Shown: piece by piece, positions 1-7,814 of the stretch
Position numbering within the stretch: the first letter of the stretch is position 1
Layout of the letters: every line of letters begins with the position of its first letter
Assembly (NCBI GenBank): GCA_017849555.1
Contig: JAFIGU010000027.1
Location: 1 to 38,314, forward strand
Reading direction: 5' to 3'
DNA length: 38,314 bases
From: Sphingomonas sp.
Lineage (GTDB): Bacteria > Pseudomonadota > Alphaproteobacteria > Sphingomonadales > Sphingomonadaceae
Made by a program: the position numbers and the translations under genes
The notes under the pieces: generated by a model
The model's database searches: none
Told to the model about the DNA's origin: nothing
Seen by the model: the letters and a program-made list of their open reading frames with translations, nothing else

Positions 1-1
1 A

Positions 2-103
2 AAACCACCCAAAGTCGCCATCACCGCCGTCATGCGAAAACTCCTCGTCCTCGCTAACTCTCTCGTCGCTCAAAACCGGCCATGGATACCTCGACCCGCT
101 TGA
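2..103 (+). mobile_element. 3' end of an IS110-family transposase (truncated by window edge)
   Basis: The frame from base 2 to the TGA at 101-103 encodes 33 residues ending ...RPWIPRPA. It contains KVAITAVMRKLLVLAN, which matches the extreme C-terminus of IS110/IS116/IS902 transposases as I know them. These are DEDD enzymes with a C-terminal Transposase_20 domain; only the tail past that domain is visible here. The rest lies left of the window, so whether the element is intact cannot be told. The right end of the element should lie within the next few tens of bases, just upstream of sufE. Family assignment rests on this short tail alone. Confidence 0.72.
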
Positions 104-195
104 TCAACATCACAGATGCTCCCTTGTTCAAGGGAGGGGAGAAGAAAAAAGGCCAAAGGTTGCCGTGGCCTCCGCAACGCTTTACCCGCGCGGCG

Positions 196-609
196 ATGGC
201 CGACCCAACCGATCTTGCCGAGCTTCAGGCGGAATATGAGTTTCTCGACGCCGACGATCGCTACCGCTTGCTGATCGATCTCGGCCGCGCGCTGGAGCCG
301 ATGCCCGCGGCGCTCAAGACCGACGCTACCTTGGTCCGCGGCTGTTCCGCCGCCGTGTGGGTCTATCCGCAGCAACAGCCCGACGGGCGGCTCCATTTCC
401 TCGCGGACAGCAATGCGGCGATCACCAAGGGGATCATCGCGCTGGTGCTGGCGACGGTGCAGGATCGCACCCCGGCGGAGGTGCGCGCCACCGACATCGA
501 CGCCGCGCTCGCGCCGTTCGAGCTCAAGACCCAGCTCAGCTCGAACCGGACGCAGGGCATCCCCAATATGATCGCGCTGATCCGCGAGACGGCGACTCGG
601 CTGGCCTGA
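196..609 (+). CDS. sufE: SufE family cysteine desulfuration protein
   Basis: Predicted 137-residue SufE, which accepts persulfide sulfur from the SufS cysteine desulfurase and passes it to the SUF Fe-S cluster scaffold in the cytosol. The acceptor cysteine is C50 in LVRGCSAAVWV, and the family pattern continues with the GIIALVL helix and a C-terminal RxQGIPNM segment. Length is normal for SufE. The open frame extends upstream to 82, but those 38 codons overlap the transposase tail and a palindromic repeat and encode nothing SufE-like, so ATG 196 is chosen. There is no strong Shine-Dalgarno. No other suf genes are in view, so this is a stand-alone copy directly beside an insertion element. Confidence 0.9.
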   Translation: MADPTDLAELQAEYEFLDADDRYRLLIDLGRALEPMPAALKTDATLVRGCSAAVWVYPQQQPDGRLHFLADSNAAITKGIIALVLATVQDRTPAEVRATDIDAALAPFELKTQLSSNRTQGIPNMIALIRETATRLA

Positions 610-621
610 ATAAACCTTCTT

Positions 622-717
622 CGTCATTCCCGCGCAGGCGGGAATCCATTCTGGCTGGCTCCGCCGAAGGAAGCGTGAGCGCATTGCTTATGGATTCCCG
701 CCTGCGCGGGAATGACG
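622..717. repeat. REPIN-like element with 28-bp perfect terminal inverted repeats (copy 1)
   Basis: Bases 622-649 (core CATTCCCGCGCAGGCGGGAA) are the exact reverse complement of 690-717. They flank a 40-bp centre containing TCTGGCTGGCT. Each arm is itself a hairpin (TTCCCGC / GCGGGAA). The same 96-bp layout, in opposite orientation, is found at 28097-28192. It lies between the convergent 3' ends of sufE and the ferredoxin-like gene and may act as a bidirectional terminator. Confidence 0.88.
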
Positions 718-743
718 ATAGGCCGGATGCGGCGGCTTAGTGA

Positions 744-1046
744 TCACCGCACCGGCGACGCGAATCGCGCCGCCAGCGCCGCGACGTCCTCGCCCGGCTC
801 GACCACCAGCCACTCGCCGGGGCGACGCGTGTCGACCACCGTCACCGCATGTTTCGGGCACAGGCCGAGGCATTTCGTCTCGATCACCCCGACGCTCGCC
901 TTGCGCCCTTTGCCGAGCCCGGCGCATTGCCGCAGCGCCTTTGCCAGCCGGCTCCGCCCCTTCGCGCCGAAACCGCCGTCGAGTTTGCGCGAGCATTTGC
1001 CGCACACCAACACCGCGCCGTTCCATCCGGCCCGCGCGCGCTTCAC
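744..1046 (-). CDS. (2Fe-2S) ferredoxin-like, thioredoxin-fold protein
   Basis: A 100-residue protein with the cysteine layout of small thioredoxin-fold [2Fe-2S] ferredoxins. C15 and C18 lie in VLVCGKCSRK, C41 in RQCAGLG, and C59 and C63 in the CLGLCP motif. The family resembles the NuoE-like and Shethna-type cluster-binding fold; which four cysteines bind the cluster cannot be settled by reading. A basic stretch (GKGRK) lies between the halves. Its ATG overlaps the stop codon of the upstream J-domain gene (ATGA), so the two are probably translationally coupled. The physiological electron partner is unknown. Confidence 0.8.
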   Translation of the reverse strand: MKRARAGWNGAVLVCGKCSRKLDGGFGAKGRSRLAKALRQCAGLGKGRKASVGVIETKCLGLCPKHAVTVVDTRRPGEWLVVEPGEDVAALAARFASPVR

Positions 1047-1579
1047 GCCGGCCGCCAGCTTTTCGTTTCCTCGGCGACGCGCAACACCTCATAAGCGGCC
1101 TGGATCGCATGGAAGCGCGTGGCCGCCTCGCTGTCGCCGGGGCGGACATCGGGGTGGTTGGCCTTGGCCAGCCGTCGCCACGCCGCGCGGACCGCTTCGA
1201 AATCGGCATCGGGCTCGAGCTCCAGCACCTCCAGCGCACGCATCTCATCCCGCGAGCGGGTGCCGTCGCCGGGGCCGCCCCAGCGATAGTGGCGCGCCTG
1301 CTCGAAGCCCGAGGCGTCGCGCCGCTCGGCGGCTTCGCGCGCGGCGGCTTCCTCGGCGTCGAGCCCCTCGAAATAGTTCCAGCCGCGATTGTATTCCGCC
1401 GCATGCCGCTCGCAGAAATACCAGCGATCGGGGCTGTTGGGCGATTTGGGTGCGGGGCAATCGCCGGGCTCGGTGCAGCCGTGCCGGTCGCACAGCCGCA
1501 CCTGCTTCGTCTCCCGCGAACTGCCGTAGCCGCGCCAGCGGGGGAAGCCCCAGTCATTTGATCTGCTCGATCGCGCCAT
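1043..1579 (-). CDS. J-domain protein with Cys/His-rich N-terminal part
   Basis: A 178-residue protein with a J domain at the C-terminus (about residues 113-175). The HPD tripeptide that stimulates the Hsp70 ATPase is present in AKANHPDVRPGD, so it should be a DnaK co-chaperone. It lacks the Gly/Phe and DnaJ zinc-finger regions of true DnaJ. The N-terminal half has C30, H33, C35, C41, C56 and H59, followed by a conserved-looking YNRGWNYFEG segment, which suggests metal binding or a folded Cys/His module. It overlaps the ferredoxin-like gene by 4 bp, so a role in Fe-S protein handling is possible, but this is inference. Confidence 0.85.
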   Translation of the reverse strand: MARSSRSNDWGFPRWRGYGSSRETKQVRLCDRHGCTEPGDCPAPKSPNSPDRWYFCERHAAEYNRGWNYFEGLDAEEAAAREAAERRDASGFEQARHYRWGGPGDGTRSRDEMRALEVLELEPDADFEAVRAAWRRLAKANHPDVRPGDSEAATRFHAIQAAYEVLRVAEETKSWRPA

Positions 1580-1655
1580 GATGCCGGCGACATAAGGCGA
1601 TTGCCGCCAGACGCAACCGCCGCGGCGCCGACGGCGGCTATCGCCTCATCATAAA

Positions 1656-2037
1656 TGCGCCAGAGGGCCTATAAGCCGGGTTCTGTCCGTCCCGCGCGAG
1701 GCGGGACTGGGCGACCATTCCTCTAGGCCTGCCGTCGCCGACAGGCTCAAGCAACCAACCCGGGCGACCGGCGGGAACACGCCGATATGCCGCCCCTATT
1801 CGGTCTTGCTTCCGGTGGGGTTTGCCATGCCGCCGCTGTTACCAGCCGCGCGGTGCGCTCTTGCCGCACCCTTTCACCCTTGCCGCGCCCGTGCGGGCGT
1901 TTGGCGGTCTGCTCTCTGTGGCACTTTCCCTGGGGTCACCCCCGGCGGGCGTTACCCGCCACCGTCGTTCCGTGAAGCCCGGACTTTCCTCGCCCTCCCT
2001 TATCGGGAGGCCGCGGCCGCCCAGCCCTCTGGCAAAG
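1656..2037 (-). ncRNA. rnpB: RNase P RNA (bacterial type A)
   Basis: Catalytic RNA of RNase P, which removes 5' leaders from tRNA precursors. Read on the minus strand, the 5' part contains GAGGAAAGTCCGGGCTTC, the universally conserved P4 / J3-4 block. The 3' part contains AACCCGGCTTATAGGC, the other conserved strand. The two ends pair perfectly over 10 bp (GCCAGAGGGC at 2024-2033 against GCCCTCTGGC at 1659-1668, both read on the minus strand), giving helix P1 and fixing the ends to within a few bases. It starts only a few bases after the stop codon of the amidase gene on the same strand, so its promoter must lie inside that gene or be shared with it. Confidence 0.95.
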
Positions 2038-2043
2038 CGGTCC

Positions 2044-2733
2044 CTAATCGTCTCCGCGCGGTTTGGGAAGCAGGAGCGCGAGCAGGATCATGCGGCATTC
2101 GGCGTCGATCTCGCCGTCGATCAGTTCGGGGCGGAAGCGGCGCTGGAACGCCATGATCGCCGCGAGCGGATCGCTGACATCGTAGCCGAAGCGTTCGAGC
2201 GCGATCAGGAAGCCCGATTGGGTCCACATCGGGTCCATCAGATTCTGCGTCGGACGCGGCAGCGCGAGCCGCAGCCGCGCGAGCTTCCCCCACGGGAACA
2301 GCTCCCCCGGATCGCGCTTGCGCGCCGGCGCGATATCCGAATGGCCGACGATATTGCCGCGGGTGATCTCGTAACGGTCCTTGATATCGTGGACGAGGCG
2401 GATCACCGCGTCGATCTGCTCGTCGGGAAACGGGCGATAGCCGAATTCGTGCCCGGGATTGACGATCTCGATCCCGATCGACGCCGAGTTGACGTCATCC
2501 ACGTCGCGCCAGTGCGATCGGCCGGCATGCCAGGCGCGCTTGTCGTCATCGACCAGCCGCAGCACCGTGCCGTCCTCGGCCACGACATAATGCGACGAGA
2601 CCTTCGCCGCCGGATCGCGCAACCGGGCGATCGCGGATTCGCCGTCCTGCATCCCGGTATAGTGAAGCACGATCATCGTGATCGGCAGCGACCGTTCGTC
2701 ATAATTGGGCGACGGCGCCTCGATGATCTTCAT
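2044..2733 (-). CDS. N-acetylmuramoyl-L-alanine amidase, AmpD/AmiD type
   Basis: A 229-residue zinc amidase that cuts the bond between MurNAc and L-Ala of cell-wall fragments. The Amidase_2 fold spans about residues 18-160. Zinc ligands are H24 (VLHYTG), H131 (GHSDIAP) and D141 (KRDPGELFPW), with E89 in GIEIVN and the conserved WHAGRS segment. The C-terminal 65 residues (FGYDV..., AFQRRFRP) resemble a peptidoglycan-binding domain, as in AmiD. No signal peptide or lipobox is visible, unlike E. coli AmiD, so a cytosolic AmpD-like role in recycling is equally possible. A GTG two codons upstream is in frame, but GGGGAG sits 5 nt before ATG 2733, which decides the start. Confidence 0.9.
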   Translation of the reverse strand: MKIIEAPSPNYDERSLPITMIVLHYTGMQDGESAIARLRDPAAKVSSHYVVAEDGTVLRLVDDDKRAWHAGRSHWRDVDDVNSASIGIEIVNPGHEFGYRPFPDEQIDAVIRLVHDIKDRYEITRGNIVGHSDIAPARKRDPGELFPWGKLARLRLALPRPTQNLMDPMWTQSGFLIALERFGYDVSDPLAAIMAFQRRFRPELIDGEIDAECRMILLALLLPKPRGDD

Positions 2734-2789
2734 ACGCACTCCCCGTTGCCCGGCCGCTGTCAGTGGCTAGCCCGGTCGAGCCGGGGGGA

Positions 2790-3599
2790 TCAACCGCTAT
2801 CGCGCGTGTAGAAGCCGCGAAACTGCGCGCTGGGAACGAAATGGCGCGATTGCCCGCTCACCGTCTCGCCCGCGCCGAGCACGAGCAACCCGCCCGGCCG
2901 CAGCGCCGCCGCGAGCCGGTCGAGCACCCGCGCGCGCAACGTCGGCGACAGATAGAGCAGGACATTGCGGCACAGCACCGCGTCGAACCGCCCGGCCGGC
3001 GGGGGATCGTCGACCAGATTGTGCCGGCGGTACGAAATCTGCGCCAGCAATTCGGGCCGCGCGACCCAATGCGCGCCGCATTCGGTGAACCAGCGCAGCA
3101 TCTGGCGCACCGGCAACCCGCGCTGGATCTCGAACCGGCTGTAGCGCCCCGCCCGCGCGCGCGCGATCGCCCCCGGCGACACATCGGTTGCGACGATCTC
3201 CCCCGCGCGTTCCTGCCCGATGAGCGTCATCGCGAGCGACAAAGGCTCCTGTCCGCTCGCGCATCCCGCGGACCACAGGCGCGGCCGCATGACGCCGTTT
3301 TCCGCCAATGCCGCGATCAGCCCCTCGATCGTGCCCGGATCGCGGAAGAAGGAGGTTTCCTGATTGAGCATCGCATCGACGATCCGCTCGCCGATCGCCG
3401 CATCCTCCCCTGCATCGAGCCGCGCGACGAGTTGATCGATCGTAAGTAACCCATATTCGGCGACCAGCGGCCTGAGCGCGATATCGACCCGCCACGCGCG
3501 CGACGCCGCCAGCCGCTGCCCGGTGTGGGCCTCCAGCAAGCTCGCCAGCCGCGCGATCGCTGCGTTGCTTGCGCCGCCCGGCAATGTGGCACCGATCAT
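2790..3599 (-). CDS. cheR: Chemotaxis protein-glutamate methyltransferase CheR
   Basis: A 269-residue SAM-dependent methyltransferase that adds methyl groups to glutamates of chemoreceptors during adaptation. The N-terminal helical domain includes NQETSFFRDP, typical of CheR. The SAM-binding motif is WSAGCASGQEPLSLAM, and the downstream catalytic-domain segments FDAVLCRNVLLYL and LRPGGLLVLG are intact. The open frame continues upstream within cheB, but the ATG at 3599 overlaps the cheB stop (ATGA) and gives the normal CheR length. No pentapeptide-binding or TPR extension is present. It is the last gene of the chemotaxis cluster; the amidase gene follows 56 bp downstream. Confidence 0.93.
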   Translation of the reverse strand: MIGATLPGGASNAAIARLASLLEAHTGQRLAASRAWRVDIALRPLVAEYGLLTIDQLVARLDAGEDAAIGERIVDAMLNQETSFFRDPGTIEGLIAALAENGVMRPRLWSAGCASGQEPLSLAMTLIGQERAGEIVATDVSPGAIARARAGRYSRFEIQRGLPVRQMLRWFTECGAHWVARPELLAQISYRRHNLVDDPPPAGRFDAVLCRNVLLYLSPTLRARVLDRLAAALRPGGLLVLGAGETVSGQSRHFVPSAQFRGFYTRDSG

Positions 3600-4645
3600 C
3601 CGCGCGCCACCTGACGCGCGATCAGCCGGCCGATCGCATCCGGCGGCATCACGGCATCGGCAAGCCCGGCGCCGGCCACCGCGCCCGGCATCCCCCACAC
3701 CACCGACGACGCCTCGTCCTGCACGATCACCGTGCCCCCGGCGCGCCGTACCGCCGCCGCGCCGGCCAGCCCGTCGCGCCCCATCCCGCTCAGCACCACC
3801 GCGAGCAATCGTGGCCCGTACACCTCGGCGAGCGACGACAGCATCGGATCGACCGACGGCATGTTGCCGTTCGCCACCGCCTCGCCCGACAGCCGCAACA
3901 CGCACCCGTCCTCGCCCAGCGGGGCGGCGACGATATGCGCATCGCCCGGCGCGACGACGATCCGCCCCGGCACGAGCCGCATGCGATCCCGCGCGACGTC
4001 GCACGGGCGGCTGCCGAGCACCGCGATCTGCGCGGCGAAATAGGGCGAGAAGGCGAGCGGCAGATGCTGGGTGATCACGATCGGCCGGTCGAATCCCGCC
4101 GGAATCGCGCGCAGCAGCCCGGAGAGCGCGTGGATTCCCCCGGTCGAGGCGCCGATCGCCACCACCTCGAACGGCGCTTCCGCCACGCGCGGGGTGCGTG
4201 GGGCATAGCGTGTCGCCGAGGCAGGTTCGGTCAGCCGCGCGAGCCGCTCGCGCAGTGCCACACCGAAGGTTCCGGCGAAACGCGCGCCGCCCGGCTTCGC
4301 CAGCGTATCGGCGGCGCCGAGCGCCAGCGCCTGAAGCGCGGCCTTGCCACCCTGCTCGCCGCTCGACGAGACGATCAGCACCCGCGCCGCGCCGCCGACC
4401 GCGAGCAGATCGGGCAGGCCGGTCAGCCCGTCGACCCCCGGCATCGCCAGATCGAGCAGGATCGCATCGACCTGGGCGCTGCCGAGGAACGCCAAGGCGC
4501 GCGGCACATCGGGCACCGCGCCGGCGACGACGAATTGTCCGCCTTCCTCGGTCATCCGGGTCAGCACCGCGCGCGCGACCGCCGAATCGTCGACGATCAG
4601 CACCCGCGGCGCGGCATCCGGCATATGACGAAGCGTTGTCGGCAT
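3596..4645 (-). CDS. cheB: Chemotaxis protein-glutamate methylesterase CheB
   Basis: A 349-residue two-domain response regulator that removes receptor methyl groups and deamidates glutamine. The receiver domain spans about residues 13-135, with D19/D20 in the acidic pocket and the phosphorylation site D65 in LLDLAMPG. A linker follows (136-157). The methylesterase domain has the catalytic triad S167 (GASTGG), H194 (TQHLP) and D291 (GMGRDG). All key residues are present, so it should be active. A second possible start at M8 (4624) would place the receiver closer to the N-terminus; neither start has a strong ribosome-binding site. It is 13 bp downstream of cheY and overlaps cheR by 4 bp. Confidence 0.94.
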   Translation of the reverse strand: MPTTLRHMPDAAPRVLIVDDSAVARAVLTRMTEEGGQFVVAGAVPDVPRALAFLGSAQVDAILLDLAMPGVDGLTGLPDLLAVGGAARVLIVSSSGEQGGKAALQALALGAADTLAKPGGARFAGTFGVALRERLARLTEPASATRYAPRTPRVAEAPFEVVAIGASTGGIHALSGLLRAIPAGFDRPIVITQHLPLAFSPYFAAQIAVLGSRPCDVARDRMRLVPGRIVVAPGDAHIVAAPLGEDGCVLRLSGEAVANGNMPSVDPMLSSLAEVYGPRLLAVVLSGMGRDGLAGAAAVRRAGGTVIVQDEASSVVWGMPGAVAGAGLADAVMPPDAIGRLIARQVARG

Positions 4646-4658
4646 CGCGCGCCGTGGT

Positions 4659-5024
4659 TCAGACGACGCCGACGATCTGCAGCTTGCTTTCCAGCGTCTC
4701 GCGGTCGAACGGCTTCATGACATATTCGTCCGCCCCGGCATCGATCGCCGCGCGGATATGCGCGCTGCCGTTCTCGGTGGTGCAGAACACCACCTTGGGC
4801 AGCGGCGCGAGCGCGGTCTCGCGCAGCGCGCGGAGGAATTCCATCCCGCTCATCACCGGCATGTTCCAATCGAGCAGGATCACGTCGGGCGGAGTCGCGA
4901 CGCAATGATCGAGCGCCTCGCGCCCGTCGGCGGCTTCCGCCACCGCGAAATCGAGCCCCTCGAGGATATGCCGCGCGACCTTGCGGATAACCTTCGAATC
5001 ATCGACGACCAGACATGACTTCAT
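4659..5024 (-). CDS. cheY: Chemotaxis response regulator CheY
   Basis: A 121-residue single receiver domain. D8 and D9 form the acidic pocket, D52 in LLDWNMP is the phospho-acceptor, T82 is the switch threonine and K104 in VMKPFD is the conserved lysine. The layout is that of classic CheY, which carries the signal from CheA to the flagellar motor; the alpha4-beta5-alpha5 face ends in KPFDRETLESK rather than the PFxFATG motif of the alphaproteobacterial stress-type receivers. It follows cheW after a 77-bp gap, the longest gap inside the cluster, and precedes cheB. No CheZ phosphatase is in view. Confidence 0.93.
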   Translation of the reverse strand: MKSCLVVDDSKVIRKVARHILEGLDFAVAEAADGREALDHCVATPPDVILLDWNMPVMSGMEFLRALRETALAPLPKVVFCTTENGSAHIRAAIDAGADEYVMKPFDRETLESKLQIVGVV

Positions 5025-5101
5025 GACGCACCCTGTGCCTACCGGCGGCGAAGCTTGGTGACAGAAAGCGGTAACGACGAGGTTAAGGCTCTAAACTTCG
5101 A

Positions 5102-5527
5102 TCAACCTACCCGCGCGATCAGCCGCGCGAGGTCGATCGCCAGCAGCGGCTCGCCGTCGCGCACCGCGCTGCCCGTCGCGATCGCCGCCCAGCTTTCGCC
5201 GAGCGCGGTGCCCGGCGGCAGCGGCACGACCTCGACCGGTTCGGCATCCTCGAGATCGTCGACCAGCACCGCATAGACATGGCCGTCGACCGCGGTGGTG
5301 ACCGCGCGATGCCGCCCCGGCGGCGGCGACGGCAGGTCGAGCACCCGCCAGCTGTCGATCACGGTGACGACCCGGCTGCGCAGCGCGGCGAGCCCGCGCA
5401 CCGCCGGCGCGGCATGCGGCACCGGCACGATATCGGCGATATCGACCACCCGCCGCACCTGGGTCGCTGGAAACAGCACCCCGCGCCCGCCGAGCCGGCC
5501 GACGAGGTGAAGCTCGCGCGCGCTCAT
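5102..5527 (-). CDS. cheW: Chemotaxis coupling protein CheW
   Basis: A 141-residue CheW-type SH3-like adaptor that couples the CheA kinase to chemoreceptors. It shows the family pattern: FPATQVRRVVDI near residue 20, the VRGLAALRSRVVTVID strand pair and a C-terminal IDLARLI. The ATG at 5527 overlaps the cheA stop codon (ATGA), indicating coupled translation and a near 1:1 output with CheA. The open frame extends much further upstream inside cheA but without CheW character. It is somewhat shorter than E. coli CheW (about 165 residues). Confidence 0.9.
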   Translation of the reverse strand: MSARELHLVGRLGGRGVLFPATQVRRVVDIADIVPVPHAAPAVRGLAALRSRVVTVIDSWRVLDLPSPPPGRHRAVTTAVDGHVYAVLVDDLEDAEPVEVVPLPPGTALGESWAAIATGSAVRDGEPLLAIDLARLIARVG

Positions 5528-7788
5528 GCCGCCTCCTCCAGCGCCGCGACCACCGCGGCGCGGTCGTAGCGATAGAGCGGATCGGCCGGGGTACGCCCCA
5601 ATCGCAGCAGCCGCCCGGTCTCGACCCCCGCTTCCTCCTCGCCGTCCATCGCCAGCGCCACTTCGGCCATCTCGCCCGGCGCGAGCTGGCGCACGACGCG
5701 ATAGCCCGCCGCCTCGATCGCGGGCTTGAGGAAGATCTCCATCCACCCCGCTTCCGCGCCGTGCAACAGGCACAGCCGCGGCGCGGCGGGCATCGCGCCC
5801 AGCGCGAGCGGGTCGATCAGTTCGATCGCCTCGCCCTCGATCAATGCGACCCCGGCGAGCGGCGCGGCAGCGGGGGCGATGTCGGTCGGCAGCCGGACGA
5901 TGTCGATCGGCTCGCGCACCGGATAAGCCGCGCCGCCCAATTCCTCGGGCAAGCGCAATGCCGACCACCCGTCCGCCGGCGCGCGCAACGCCACCGCCGA
6001 CACCAGCCGGACGGGCGCCCCGCCCGAGCTCAGCCAATGCTGCCCCGCCGCCTGATGCACCGACGCCGCCGGCAGCGGCTCGATCCGGCTGATCGCGGCG
6101 AGCGGGATCGCGCGGCGGCGGCCGTCGATATCCTCGAACAGCAGCGCCTCGATCCCCGCCTCCTCCACCGCCGCGGGCGGCGCCTCCTCCTCGACGCGAT
6201 CGATCCGCGAGAAGCGCAGCCCCGCCACCTCGGCCAGCCCCGCCGCGTCGAGCAGCAGCATCGGATGCCCGCTGTCGGGAAGCGTCATCCCGGCATAGAC
6301 TCCGGCGCGCATCACCGCCGGGGAGGCGGGCTTCACCACCACTTCCTCGGTGTCGATCACCGTATCTACGCCGAGCGCATAGCTGCCCCCCGGCACCTCC
6401 AGCACCGCCAGCAGCGCCGGATCGCGCACCGGCAGCCCGAGTACCTCGTCCAGCGCGATCAGCGGCAGCCGGCGGTCGCGGATCGTCACGATCCGTCCGT
6501 CGCCGATCCGGTCGATCCGCGTCGCCCCGGCAGCGGTCGCGACGATCTCATGCACCGCCTGCCGCGGCAGCGCGAAGGTCTGCCCGCCGCCCTCGACGAC
6601 CACCGCCGAGAGGATCGCAAGCGTCAGCGGCACCTCGATCGAGACGGTCAGCCCCTGCCCCGGCCGGTTCAGCAGCGCGATGCTGCCACCGATCTGTTCG
6701 ACATTGGTGCGCACCACATCCATGCCGACGCCGCGCCCCGAGGTGGCGGTCGCGATGTCGCGGCTCGACACCCCCGCCTCGAACATCAGCTCCAGCCGCT
6801 GCTGCGGGCTCAGCGCGCGCAGCTCGGCGTCACGCATCGGGTCGCGCGAGACGATCCCCGCGACGAGCCGCTCGGTATCGACCCCGCGCCCGTCGTCGGC
6901 GATCTCGACGATGATGCGATTGCCCGACTGGTGCGCCGAAACCGCCAGCCGCCCGATGTCGCGCTTCCCCGCCGCGCGCCGCTCGGCCGGGGTTTCGATC
7001 CCATGATCGAGCGCGTTGCGTACCATATGGACGAGCGGATCGCGCAGCAGCTCGATCATCTCGCGATCGAGCTCGACGTCGCCGCCGTCGATCGTCAGCG
7101 TCACCTGCTTGCCCAGCTCGGCCGCGGTATCGCGCACCACGCGCGGCAGGGCGGAGAACAAGGCATCGACCGTCTGCATCCGCGTCCGCGTCACCGCGTC
7201 CTGCAATTCGGCGACGGTATGCGACAGCCGGTCGAGCGCGCCCTCGAACGCCTGGTCGCCGCTCTCCGCCAGCCGATGCGCGAGTTCGTTGCGCACCAGC
7301 ACCATTTCGGAGACGCCGTTCATCATCCGGTCGAGCAGGTCGACCGACAGCCGGATGCTGCGCGATTGGCCGCGCTGGATCGTCGCGGGCTGCGCCGGGA
7401 CGATCCCTTTCTCGCCTTGATAGGCCGGGTCGAGTGCCGCGATCAGCGCCTCCTCGCCCAATGCTTCGAGCGCCGCCCCGGCATCGATCGCCGCGACGAT
7501 CGCGCCGATGCGATCGACGATCGCCAGCACCGCATTGACCAAAGCCGGATCGGGCACGCGTTCCCCCGCGCGCACCGCCGCCAGCGCATCCTCCGCCGCA
7601 TGCGCCAGCCGCCCGACGCGCGGCAGATCGAGGAAGCCGCAGCTTCCCTTCACAGTGTGGACGAAGCGAAAGATCGCATCGAGCCGCGCGCGGTCGGCTG
7701 GATCGGCCTCCCACGCGACGACCTCGCCCGCGATCGCCTCGAGCGATTCGCGGGTTTCGGCGATGAATTCCTGCAGCAATTCGTCCAT
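5524..7788 (-). CDS. cheA: Chemotaxis histidine kinase CheA with C-terminal CheW-like and degenerate receiver domains
   Basis: A 754-residue kinase. The HPt domain (about 1-120) carries phospho-acceptor H44 in RFVHTVKGS. It is followed after a short linker by the dimerisation helices (about 141-205), with no room for a CheY-binding P2 domain. The HATPase domain shows HMVRNALDHGIE, DDGRGVD and GRGVGMDVV. A CheW-like regulatory domain ends near residue 535. Two further modules follow: a second CheW-like region (about 545-670) and a tail (671-754) that begins RLCLLHGAEAGWMEI and ends a helix in IEAAGYRVV. The tail looks like the start of a receiver domain, but the acidic pair is replaced. Hybrid CheA-REC proteins are known in alphaproteobacteria; loss of the acceptor is the odd point. 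Confidence 0.93.
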   Translation of the reverse strand: MDELLQEFIAETRESLEAIAGEVVAWEADPADRARLDAIFRFVHTVKGSCGFLDLPRVGRLAHAAEDALAAVRAGERVPDPALVNAVLAIVDRIGAIVAAIDAGAALEALGEEALIAALDPAYQGEKGIVPAQPATIQRGQSRSIRLSVDLLDRMMNGVSEMVLVRNELAHRLAESGDQAFEGALDRLSHTVAELQDAVTRTRMQTVDALFSALPRVVRDTAAELGKQVTLTIDGGDVELDREMIELLRDPLVHMVRNALDHGIETPAERRAAGKRDIGRLAVSAHQSGNRIIVEIADDGRGVDTERLVAGIVSRDPMRDAELRALSPQQRLELMFEAGVSSRDIATATSGRGVGMDVVRTNVEQIGGSIALLNRPGQGLTVSIEVPLTLAILSAVVVEGGGQTFALPRQAVHEIVATAAGATRIDRIGDGRIVTIRDRRLPLIALDEVLGLPVRDPALLAVLEVPGGSYALGVDTVIDTEEVVVKPASPAVMRAGVYAGMTLPDSGHPMLLLDAAGLAEVAGLRFSRIDRVEEEAPPAAVEEAGIEALLFEDIDGRRRAIPLAAISRIEPLPAASVHQAAGQHWLSSGGAPVRLVSAVALRAPADGWSALRLPEELGGAAYPVREPIDIVRLPTDIAPAAAPLAGVALIEGEAIELIDPLALGAMPAAPRLCLLHGAEAGWMEIFLKPAIEAAGYRVVRQLAPGEMAEVALAMDGEEEAGVETGRLLRLGRTPADPLYRYDRAAVVAALEEAA

Positions 7789-7814
7789 CTTGCGCCGGCC
7801 ATGCGCGACAGACG

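Noticed and set aside
82..195. Upstream extension of sufE to ATG 82
   Set aside because: The extra codons overlap the transposase tail and a palindromic repeat and have no SufE similarity.
3437..3460. A single TTA codon with CTT next to it in cheR
   Set aside because: An isolated rare-codon pair without any surrounding shift in composition, unlike the patch in ileS.
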